Below the pieces are notes generated by a model. That model was not told where the DNA came from, did no database searches, and saw nothing but the letters and a program-made list of their open reading frames with translations. Of a DNA stretch of 64,000 nucleotides, positions 57,060-64,000 are shown piece by piece. Numbering within the stretch: the stretch's first letter is position 1; every line of letters starts with the position of its first letter. Both the position numbers and the translations under genes were made by a program. This stretch comes from CAWFFV01 sp963814985 (GTDB lineage Bacteria > Chloroflexota > Ktedonobacteria > Ktedonobacterales > Ktedonobacteraceae): contig CAWFFV010000027.1 in the NCBI GenBank assembly GCA_963814985.1, positions 124,001 through 188,000 of the forward strand, read 5' to 3'.

Positions 57060-60000
57060 GAGCCTGCGTGACTTGAGACACAAAGAAGGCGTCACGCTCT
57101 ATATGACGTTACTAGCTATATTTCAGGTGCTCCTCTATCACTATACAGGACAAGAAGATCTGGTGGTCGGGACACCGATTGCAAACCGCAATCGAGCAGA
57201 TATCGAAGGGTTGATAGGCTTCTTTGTAAACGCGTTAGTGCTGCGTACAGATCTTTCAGGTGACCCATCCTTTCGCGATCTACTTGGACGAGTACGTGAG
57301 GTAACCCTGGGAGCTTATGCACATCAGGATTTATCATTTGATCGATTGATAGAGGAGCTAAGCCCGGAGCGAAGTTTGAGCCATACGCCCTTGTTTCAGG
57401 TATTTTTCAATATGGTCAATCTTCCTGAACAAAGAAGTGAGTGGTCGGGACTAACGGTAGATATCTTCTGGCCTCGTGAAATCGGGTCAAAATTTGATCT
57501 CACGCTGTACGTTCATGACTTTAACGAAGGTATTCAGCTTGAGCTGGTCTATAATGCAGATCTCTTTGATCAGGCTCGTATGCTTGAAATGCTGCGACAA
57601 TTTGAGTATCTGGCATCACAGGTAATAAAATCGGATGAGAAAATTACACGCTTTTCCCTCGTAACTCCCACAGTACAAACAATTCTACCAGATCCAACCG
57701 AACCTCTTTCTGACAGATGGGAAGGCAGTGTTCAAAATATATTTTCACAACAAGCCCGACGCATTCCAGAGCAATTAGCGGTGGTAGACGCATTGGAAAG
57801 TGTGAGCTACAAAGAACTTGATATCCGTAGCAATCAGTTAGCCAATTATCTACGCATTTGTGGCATCAAATCTGGAGATATCATTGCAATCTATGGTCAC
57901 GGGAGCGCTTCGCTTGTTTGGGCAGTGCTAGGGATTCTTAAGGCAGGTGCAGCATTTCTCATGCTAGATCCTGCTTATCCTGCCTCACGACTGATTGAGT
58001 ATCTTGAAGGCGCAAAGGTGCGCGGTTGGTTTCACATCAAAGCTGCTGGAGCGCTTCCTGTCGAACTAGAGGAGTTCCTTGCCACTTCAACATGTTGTTG
58101 TAGATTGGAGTTTCCTGTTGATGCGCAAAATTTGCTAGTAGCCTATTCACCAGATGATCCAGGCATTGTGGTTGGCCCAGATGATCTTGCCTGCGTGACA
58201 TTTACCTCTGGCTCAACGGGACGACCAAAGGGTATTCTCCAGAGGCACGGACCGTTATCCCATTTCCTTCCCTGGCAAAAACAGCGATTTAATCTTAAAG
58301 AAACAGAACGCTACAGTATGCTCTCCGGCCTGGCACACGATCCTTTGCAGCGAGAAATCTTTACACCACTGTGCCTTGGTGGAACTATCTGTATTCCTTC
58401 TCCAGAGAATATAGGAGTACCAGGATGGCTGGCTCAATGGGTACACCTGGAGAAAATCAATGTTGCGCACCTGACACCCGCAATGATGCAACTTTTGACG
58501 CAAGTAGCGCCAGAAACCGTTGCTTCCAGCTTCGAGATCCCATCACTACGCTATGCCTTTACCGTTGGGGATGTACTCACGAAGCATGATGTATCCAGGC
58601 TGCAAAAGCTGGCTCCCCTGGTTATATGTGTCAACTTTTATGGTTCCACTGAGACGCAACGTGCAGTAGGCTATTTCGTTGTTCCCGATAGAGAGTATAG
58701 CGATCAATCACAGAAGAAGAGCAAAGGCATCATCCCCCTGGGACAAGGATTTCAAGATGTTCAGCTTCTTGTGCTTAATAGAGTACAGGAATTAGCCGGA
58801 ATTGGTGAGCTTGGAGAGATTTACGTTCGCAGTCCCCATCTGGCCAGAGGGTATCTTAATGACGAAGCATTGACTCAAGAACGCTTTCTTGTCAATCCAT
58901 TCACAGGTATAGTTAGTGACCGACTTTACAGGACTGGCGACCTTGGCCGATATCTGCCAGACGGCAATGTTGAATATGCAGGGCGCAATGATCAGCAGGT
59001 AAAATTGCGCGGGTTCCGTATTGAGTTAGCCGAGATTGAGGTGGTGCTAGGGCTTCATCCTGCTGTACAGGAGGCAGTTGTTATTATTCGAGAGGACACT
59101 CCTGGAAATAAGCGTCTTGTCGCCTATATTGTTCCTTCTCTACCATTCACTTCTCTCAACAATGAACTACGCAATTTCCTGGCCGAGCGACTCCCCGCGT
59201 ATATGATACCTGCGGCCATTGTACCCCTGGAAACATTACCGCTGACACCCAACCTTAAGGTGGACCGAAGTGCTCTCCCTCTGCCAGAAGCCATCATGTC
59301 TACAGCAGAGACAACGATCGCTCCGCGCACTCCAACAGAAGAAATACTGGCAGGCATCTGGGCAAAGATACTTCGAACGAGAACACATAGGAGTACATGA
59401 TAACTTTTTTGAATGTGGAGGACATTCACTCTTAGCTACCCAGCTCATGGCACGCATTTATGAGGTATTTCGGAAAGAAGTGCCGCTCCGTGCGCTTTTT
59501 GAAACGCCAACCTTAGCCGGATTAGCTACTCACCTTGAGCGACATGACACATCACTCAAGCGATCGGCTCTAGTACCACTCGTACGAGAAAGAGATCATC
59601 CTATGTCAGATTTCCCGCAGGCAGGCTCTAATACGTATCTATTTCCTGTCTCATTTGCCCAGGAGCGCTTATGGTTCCTTGATCAGCTTGAGCCAGAAAG
59701 TGCAGCCTACAAACTTCAGACGGCAATACATTTGCAAGGAAGGGTGATAGTAGAAGCACTGCAACAAAGCGTCCGAGAACTGGTGCACAGACACGAAACC
59801 TTGCGGACAACCTTCATCACAATAGAGGGTCGCCCTATGCAAGCCATTGCTCCAGGTCTCGATATTCCAGTAACAGTGGTGGATCTCAGTAAATTGGAGG
59901 AAGACGAACGACAGGCCCAGATTTAGATGTATGTAAAAGATGAAGTGCAACGCTCTTTTGATCTGGTTCATGGTCCTCTGATCTATTTTACGTTACTACG

Positions 60001-62945
60001 GCTGAGTGCTGAAGAACATATTCTCTTGCTCTCTATCCACCATATTATTGCAGATGCCTGGTCAGCAGAAGTACTCTTCCGGGAATTGGACGTTCTCTAT
60101 GCCACCTTCTGCGAAAAAAGGCCCTCACCTTTACCAGAACTTACGCTTCAATATGCAGACTATACAGTCTGGCAGCGGGAATGGCTGCAAGGTGATGTGT
60201 TGGCTCAGCAGATGACTTACTGGAAAGCTCATTTGAGCGGAGCGCCAGCCCTCCTGGATCTGCCTACTGATTATCCTCGTCCCTCCATTCAAGCATACCA
60301 TGGGGCACACTATAACTTTAAGCTATCAGCGCCTCTAACCAGTGCACTCGATATGCTCAGTCGAAAGAAGGGTGTGACGCTGTATATGACACTCCTGGCT
60401 GCCTTCCAAACATTGCTTTTGCGCTACAGCGGGCAGCCGGATATAGTCATTGGAACGCCTATCGCAGGTCGCATGGCCGTCGCGCTAGAAGAACTCATCG
60501 GCTTTTTCGTCAACACACTCGTGATGCGTGGTGATCTGTCTGGAGACCCTACGTTCGACGAGCTACTGGGGCAAGTGTTTGAAGTAGCCCTGGATGCCTA
60601 TGCCAATCAGGAGGTGCCGTTCGAGAAGCTGGTCGAAGAACTCCAACCGGAACGCAATTTGAGCTATAGTCCGCTCTTCCAGGTAATGTTTATTCTCCAA
60701 AATGCTCCCACGCATACGCTAAAATTGGCTGATCTAACCCTGACTACGCTTGAAATGGCACGGGTGGTAGCTAAGTTCGATTTGACTCTCATGTTGTGTC
60801 AGGAAGAAGGGTGTCTTGATGGAAACTTCGAATACAACACCGATCTGTTCAAGCCAACAACTATTGAGCGTATGACCCGGCATCTACAAACACTTCTCGA
60901 AGGCATTGTAGCTAATCCCCATCAACGACTCTCACGGTTACCGCTCATAACTGAGGTAGAACGACATCAGTTGCTGGTTGAGTGGAATACAACACAAGCC
61001 GATTATCCCAGGGAGCAGTGTCTTCATCACTTGTTTGAGACACAAGTTGTATCTACTCCTGAGGCTGTGGCCCTCAGTTTTGAAGGAGAGCAACTGACCT
61101 ATCGAGATTTGAAATCAGCGCGTGAATCAACTGGCCCATTACCTCCGGAAACTGAGTATCGGACCAATGGCACACGTTGGCTTATGTGTCGATCGCTCGT
61201 TCGATATGATTGTAGGGCAGCTGGCTATCCTCAAGACTGGTGCTGCCTATGTTCCACTTGATCCCGACTATCCTCAGGAGCGTCTGGCTTTTATGGTGCA
61301 TGATGCGGACATTGCATTACTCATAACCCATGAGCAACTGGCAAATCGTTTCTCGACGCAGAAAGCAAAGGTCATTCGCCTGGATAGTGAGCGTGAAGCC
61401 ATCGCCCAGGAATCCAGTGAGAACCCCTCCATTACGATGCAGTCAGAACACCTGGCATATGTCATCTATACATCCGGCTCGACAGGAAGGCCCAAGGGAG
61501 TGCAAATCTCCCATAAAGCTGTTGTGAACTTCCTGACTTCCATGCGCCAGCAACCAGGAATTTGTGAGAAAGATGCACTGCTTGCTCTGACAAGCCTGTC
61601 GTTCGATATTGCAGGACTGGAGATCTTCTTACCGCTCCTGGTAGGTGCACGTCTGGAAATCGCCTCGCGAGAGGAGGCGACCGATGGGATACAGCTCGTT
61701 CGACGGTTGGAAACCTCTGGGATCACTATGTTACAAGCCACCCCGACCTCCTGGCGGATGATGTTGGAGGCTGGTTGGCCGGGTCATCCAGGAATGAAAA
61801 TGCTGTGTGGTGGGGAGACGCTTCCTCCTGATCTGGGCCATCGCTTGCTCCAAACGGGTGCCTCACTCTGGAATTTGTATGGTCCGACAGAAACCACCAT
61901 CTGGTCGATGATCCATCACGTCGTGTCCGTCGATGGACCCGTGTCAATTGGTCATCCTATTGCCAACACCCAGGTCTATCTGCTGGATGCTCAGTTGAAC
62001 CCTGTTCCTATTGGTGTGCCTGGGGAACTCTATCTTGGTGGGGATGGCCTGAGCCAGGGATATCTACATCGACCGGACTTGACGGCTGAGCGCTTCCTGC
62101 CAGATCCTTTTAGCACGACAACGGAAATGCGCCTCTACAAAACCGGGGACCTGGCACGTTACCTGCCCGATGGAACGATTGCGTTTCTGGGACGCAACGA
62201 TCATCAGGTGAAGATTCGTGGGTTCCGCATTGAGTTACAAGAGATTGAAGTAGTGCTACATCGACACCCACTGGTCAAAGAAGCAGTAGTGGTAGCGCGG
62301 GAAGATGAAGGGACAGACATGCGGTTAGTGGCCTATGTTGTCCCACAAGAGAAGGGTGAAGGAAGCGAAGCAGGAGAGATTTCTGGAAGGGAGAAACTCA
62401 AAAGTTTAGAGCTCCGTCAGTATCTACAGGAACGCTTGCCCATATACATGGTGCCCGCAGTGTTTGTCCTGCTGGAGATCTTGCCTTGCACTCCCAACGG
62501 CAAACTAGATCGCCGGGCATTACCTCCACCAGATCAGGGACAATCTGAACGGGAGAACGAATATGAAGGACCACGTACCCCAATAGAAGAACTCCTGGTG
62601 CAGATCTGGGTACAGGTGTTGCGACTGGAACAGGTGAGCGTGCATGACAATTTCTTCGAGCTAGGAGGTCACTCACTGCTGGCCACTCAACTTTTGGCCC
62701 GCGTACGCGATACCTTCCAGGTGGAATTCCCTCTGCGTCGTCTGTTTGCGGCACCAACTGTCGCCGCAATGGCCCAGTCAATCGCGCAGAGACAAAATGA
62801 GCAGGTAGATATGCATGTTAATGTGATTCATAGGATCGAGCCAGACAACGAAGAACACCTTTTGGAGCGACTTGATCAGCTTTCGGATGAGGAAATGGGT
62901 GCATTGCTCGATATGATGCTAGCGGAAGAGGAGATTGAGGGATGA
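56262..62945 (+). CDS. NRPS, C-A(aminoadipate-like)-PCP-C-A(Gly)-PCP (whole gene, four frame breaks and one amber)
   Basis: Two-module NRPS of about 2230 residues; ATG 56262 overlaps the previous TGA. C1 56350-57660 (HHIISDG). A1 57730-59290 is unlike all other A domains here: GLAHDPLQREIF, FTVGDVLT and NFYGSTETQR give a pocket D-P-R-H-F-V-F-R-A, one step from the pattern of Lys2 aminoadipate reductases, and the helix after A2 is also atypical. PCP1 ECGGHSL near 59425. C2 59640-60950 (HHIIADA) is cut by an in-frame TAG (59924-59926) where Gln is expected. A2 pocket D-I-L-Q-L-G-L-I-W: Gly. PCP2 ELGGHSL near 62665, then a Leu/Glu-rich tail. No thioesterase domain. Breaks near 57012, 57034, 59372 and 61112. 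Confidence 0.92.
57073..59400 (+). CDS. NRPS Aad-Gly fragment 2: end of C1 and Lys2-like A domain
   Basis: 775 codons from an internal TTG. Late C motifs (GVTLYMTLLAIFQ, DLVVGTPIANR), then the A domain with FTSGSTGRPKG, GSTETQR, YRTGDLGRY, VKLRGFRIEL and NLKVDRSAL (A10 Lys kept). Broken near 59372, where LRREHIGVHDNFF should follow. Confidence 0.93.
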   Translation: MRHKEGVTLYMTLLAIFQVLLYHYTGQEDLVVGTPIANRNRADIEGLIGFFVNALVLRTDLSGDPSFRDLLGRVREVTLGAYAHQDLSFDRLIEELSPERSLSHTPLFQVFFNMVNLPEQRSEWSGLTVDIFWPREIGSKFDLTLYVHDFNEGIQLELVYNADLFDQARMLEMLRQFEYLASQVIKSDEKITRFSLVTPTVQTILPDPTEPLSDRWEGSVQNIFSQQARRIPEQLAVVDALESVSYKELDIRSNQLANYLRICGIKSGDIIAIYGHGSASLVWAVLGILKAGAAFLMLDPAYPASRLIEYLEGAKVRGWFHIKAAGALPVELEEFLATSTCCCRLEFPVDAQNLLVAYSPDDPGIVVGPDDLACVTFTSGSTGRPKGILQRHGPLSHFLPWQKQRFNLKETERYSMLSGLAHDPLQREIFTPLCLGGTICIPSPENIGVPGWLAQWVHLEKINVAHLTPAMMQLLTQVAPETVASSFEIPSLRYAFTVGDVLTKHDVSRLQKLAPLVICVNFYGSTETQRAVGYFVVPDREYSDQSQKKSKGIIPLGQGFQDVQLLVLNRVQELAGIGELGEIYVRSPHLARGYLNDEALTQERFLVNPFTGIVSDRLYRTGDLGRYLPDGNVEYAGRNDQQVKLRGFRIELAEIEVVLGLHPAVQEAVVIIREDTPGNKRLVAYIVPSLPFTSLNNELRNFLAERLPAYMIPAAIVPLETLPLTPNLKVDRSALPLPEAIMSTAETTIAPRTPTEEILAGIWAKILRTRTHRST
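59270..59926 (+). CDS. NRPS Aad-Gly fragment 3: PCP1 and start of C2
   Basis: Real homology from about 59373: EHIGVHDNFFECGGHSL, then FPVSFAQERLWFLDQLEPES and ETLRTTF. Ends at TAG 59924-59926. The next fragment is in the same frame, so this is a nonsense codon, not an indel. Confidence 0.88.
   Translation: MLSLCQKPSCLQQRQRSLRALQQKKYWQASGQRYFEREHIGVHDNFFECGGHSLLATQLMARIYEVFRKEVPLRALFETPTLAGLATHLERHDTSLKRSALVPLVRERDHPMSDFPQAGSNTYLFPVSFAQERLWFLDQLEPESAAYKLQTAIHLQGRVIVEALQQSVRELVHRHETLRTTFITIEGRPMQAIAPGLDIPVTVVDLSKLEEDERQAQI
59927..61261 (+). CDS. NRPS Aad-Gly fragment 4: rest of C2 and start of A(Gly)
   Basis: 444 codons in frame with the previous fragment across TAG: EVQRSFDLVHGPL, HHIIADAW, DIVIGTPIAGR, then the A opening QCLHHLFETQV. 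An extra A in a short A-run (61112-61114) shifts the frame after YRDL. Confidence 0.9.
   Translation: MYVKDEVQRSFDLVHGPLIYFTLLRLSAEEHILLLSIHHIIADAWSAEVLFRELDVLYATFCEKRPSPLPELTLQYADYTVWQREWLQGDVLAQQMTYWKAHLSGAPALLDLPTDYPRPSIQAYHGAHYNFKLSAPLTSALDMLSRKKGVTLYMTLLAAFQTLLLRYSGQPDIVIGTPIAGRMAVALEELIGFFVNTLVMRGDLSGDPTFDELLGQVFEVALDAYANQEVPFEKLVEELQPERNLSYSPLFQVMFILQNAPTHTLKLADLTLTTLEMARVVAKFDLTLMLCQEEGCLDGNFEYNTDLFKPTTIERMTRHLQTLLEGIVANPHQRLSRLPLITEVERHQLLVEWNTTQADYPREQCLHHLFETQVVSTPEAVALSFEGEQLTYRDLKSARESTGPLPPETEYRTNGTRWLMCRSLVRYDCRAAGYPQDWCCLCST
61122..62945 (+). CDS. NRPS Aad-Gly fragment 5: A(Gly)-PCP2
   Basis: 607 codons: NQRVNQLAHYL (from just upstream), TSGSTGRPKG, LSFDIAGLE, LCGGETLP, NLYGPTETTIWS, YKTGDLARY, VKIRGFRIEL, NGKLDRRAL and PCP2 ELGGHSL. 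The C-terminal tail ends LLDMMLAEEEIEG; its TGA overlaps the next ATG. Confidence 0.94.
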   Translation: MNQLAHYLRKLSIGPMAHVGLCVDRSFDMIVGQLAILKTGAAYVPLDPDYPQERLAFMVHDADIALLITHEQLANRFSTQKAKVIRLDSEREAIAQESSENPSITMQSEHLAYVIYTSGSTGRPKGVQISHKAVVNFLTSMRQQPGICEKDALLALTSLSFDIAGLEIFLPLLVGARLEIASREEATDGIQLVRRLETSGITMLQATPTSWRMMLEAGWPGHPGMKMLCGGETLPPDLGHRLLQTGASLWNLYGPTETTIWSMIHHVVSVDGPVSIGHPIANTQVYLLDAQLNPVPIGVPGELYLGGDGLSQGYLHRPDLTAERFLPDPFSTTTEMRLYKTGDLARYLPDGTIAFLGRNDHQVKIRGFRIELQEIEVVLHRHPLVKEAVVVAREDEGTDMRLVAYVVPQEKGEGSEAGEISGREKLKSLELRQYLQERLPIYMVPAVFVLLEILPCTPNGKLDRRALPPPDQGQSERENEYEGPRTPIEELLVQIWVQVLRLEQVSVHDNFFELGGHSLLATQLLARVRDTFQVEFPLRRLFAAPTVAAMAQSIAQRQNEQVDMHVNVIHRIEPDNEEHLLERLDQLSDEEMGALLDMMLAEEEIEG

Positions 62946-64000
62946 GTGATCTCAACAGGCATACAGATGACATCTATTATCTGCTTCAGTGGCTAGTCCA
63001 CAACAGAGTGTATGTACCTCTCTGCATTACCATGCTGTTTGCTAACCTGATATTGGCTAGCTGCGGTACTGTACTTCAGTCCTCCAGTCGTCTCCCAAGC
63101 AGGACGCCTGTACCTACGGTGTCTTCAATATACAAAAATGTCATTAATATGCCTGTTTCTACAACAGGTTGTGGGAAAGCTTCACCTATTCCGCTGGGCA
63201 CCAGCACCAACGAGACGATCACTGTCCCTCCAGAGGTGTCACGTGGAAATCACACCCGCACCTATCTTGTACATATACCAACCACATATAAAGTCAATCA
63301 GCCTCATGCTGTTGTTCTCGTCTTTCATGGGCATGGAGGCAACGCTGCTGATATGGAAAGCTCTTCTGGTTTCTCAAAGCTCGCTGAGCAGCGCGGCTTC
63401 ATTGCAGTATATCCCCAGGGGTTACCTGACGATGATGGTCTGCCATTATGGGCAAGTATTGGTCCCATAGATTATGGCATTGATGATGCCCTCTTCGTAA
63501 GTGATTTGCTGACTAAACTACAAACAGATTTCTGTGTTGATGCCCATCGCATATATGCCACCGGATTTTCAAATGGTGGTGGCATGAGCGGCTTTCTCGC
63601 ATGTAAACTTGCCGGGCGCATTGCCGCATTTGCCCCTGTCTCTGGCAACTATTACGCTCTTCCTGGTGGCTGTCATCCCGGTAGACCGATACCCATTCTC
63701 GAAATTCATGGAACGGCAAATTCTATAGTGCCCTATGAAGGCATTTCGGCCAGTGAGAATCCCGCATGGCCTTTGCCATCGATTCCACAGTGGCTTCAGG
63801 ATTGGGCATCACGTGATGGTTGTACTAAAGGACCAATAACCTTTTTACGGGGGTCTGGTGTGACGGGTGAACAGTGGATTAACTGTGAGGGAAATGCAAT
63901 TGTTGTCCATTATCGCATCGAAGGTGGCGATCATAACTTGCCATCAACTATTGATGGCCGCCCAACAGCTGCTATCATGTGGGATTTCTTCCAGGCCCAT
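62942..64000 (+). CDS. PHB-depolymerase/LpqC-like lipoprotein hydrolase, cut by right edge
   Basis: Secreted esterase of the COG3509 (LpqC, poly-3-hydroxybutyrate depolymerase, feruloyl esterase) family, 353 codons visible. A hydrophobic N-terminus ends in lipobox LASC (Cys41), so it is a predicted lipoprotein. Family motifs: VVLVFHGHGGNAADM, RGFIAVYPQG, nucleophile Ser210 in GFSNGGGMS, EIHGTAN, and GGDHNLPS carrying the probable catalytic His. ATG 62942 lies inside the NRPS stop (ATGA), so it is translationally coupled to the last NRPS gene. This makes a role with the product plausible (hydrolytic maturation or resistance), though unproven. The stop codon is outside. Confidence 0.9.
   Translation, partial: MSDLNRHTDDIYYLLQWLVHNRVYVPLCITMLFANLILASCGTVLQSSSRLPSRTPVPTVSSIYKNVINMPVSTTGCGKASPIPLGTSTNETITVPPEVSRGNHTRTYLVHIPTTYKVNQPHAVVLVFHGHGGNAADMESSSGFSKLAEQRGFIAVYPQGLPDDDGLPLWASIGPIDYGIDDALFVSDLLTKLQTDFCVDAHRIYATGFSNGGGMSGFLACKLAGRIAAFAPVSGNYYALPGGCHPGRPIPILEIHGTANSIVPYEGISASENPAWPLPSIPQWLQDWASRDGCTKGPITFLRGSGVTGEQWINCEGNAIVVHYRIEGGDHNLPSTIDGRPTAAIMWDFFQAH

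Noticed and set aside
1..64000. tRNA, rRNA, insertion sequences, integrase or attachment sites
   Set aside because: I saw no transposase or integrase motifs, no terminal inverted repeats flanking genes and no tRNA-like cloverleaf; a dedicated tRNA and repeat scan was not possible here.

Overview
The window is almost entirely one secondary-metabolite locus: a three-module type I polyketide synthase (PKS) and at least five large non-ribosomal peptide synthetase (NRPS) genes, with transport, release and tailoring genes between them. The base composition is near balanced. A secreted protein with CBM25-like repeats, an F420/FMN-type split-barrel protein and a transporter fused to an extracytoplasmic domain of a kind I associate with Ktedonobacteria all suggest a soil Chloroflexota of the Ktedonobacterales. 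That placement is an inference from gene content; there is no rRNA or marker gene here.

Layout. 1-6067 (-): NRPS, C-A-PCP-C-A(Ser), running off the left edge. 6051-19596 (-): PKS with three KS-AT-KR-ACP modules, overlapping the start of that NRPS by 17 bp. 19709-23167 (-): epoxide-hydrolase-like enzyme, PPOX-class oxidoreductase, an unknown protein and an acyl-ACP thioesterase. 23624-24593 (+): membrane-anchored CBM25-like protein. 24832-26410 (-): phytoene-dehydrogenase-like FAD enzyme. 26468-42209 (-): two NRPS genes with modules X-Ser-Asn, then N-methyl-Gly with a degenerate terminal epimerase. 42243-45163 (-): MFS exporter with a fused extracytoplasmic domain, and a GNAT-like protein. A divergent promoter region (45164-45427) follows. 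45428-62945 (+): type II thioesterase, then NRPS genes for Thr (with an epimerase), Ala and Ile/Val, and an aminoadipate-like residue and Gly. 62942-64000 (+): a PHB-depolymerase/LpqC-like lipoprotein hydrolase, cut by the right edge.

How they may work together. Substrates were read by eye from the specificity-pocket positions of the adenylation domains: Ser, Ser, Asn, Gly (N-methylated), Thr, Ala, Ile/Val, aminoadipate-like and Gly, plus two I do not assign. No assembly line in the window ends in a thioesterase domain, so release must use the type II thioesterase, the downstream hydrolase or something outside. The only active-looking epimerase (Thr gene, + strand) and the only D-accepting type condensation domain (start of the X-Ser-Asn gene, - strand) lie on opposite arms of the divergent pair. 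This hints that the arms act in sequence on one product.

Unusual points: two of three AT domains have lost the active-site Ser and the small subdomain; one NRPS gene has lost its first condensation domain, leaving a short scar; a Gly module carries a useless, broken epimerase; one adenylation domain looks like Lys2. About 21 single-step frame breaks and one in-frame amber codon interrupt these genes. None falls in the first 17.4 kb and most fall in 46.8-61.2 kb. Conserved domains continue on both sides of every break, so these are either assembly indels or very recent decay. Interrupted genes are given below as whole genes and as open fragments.
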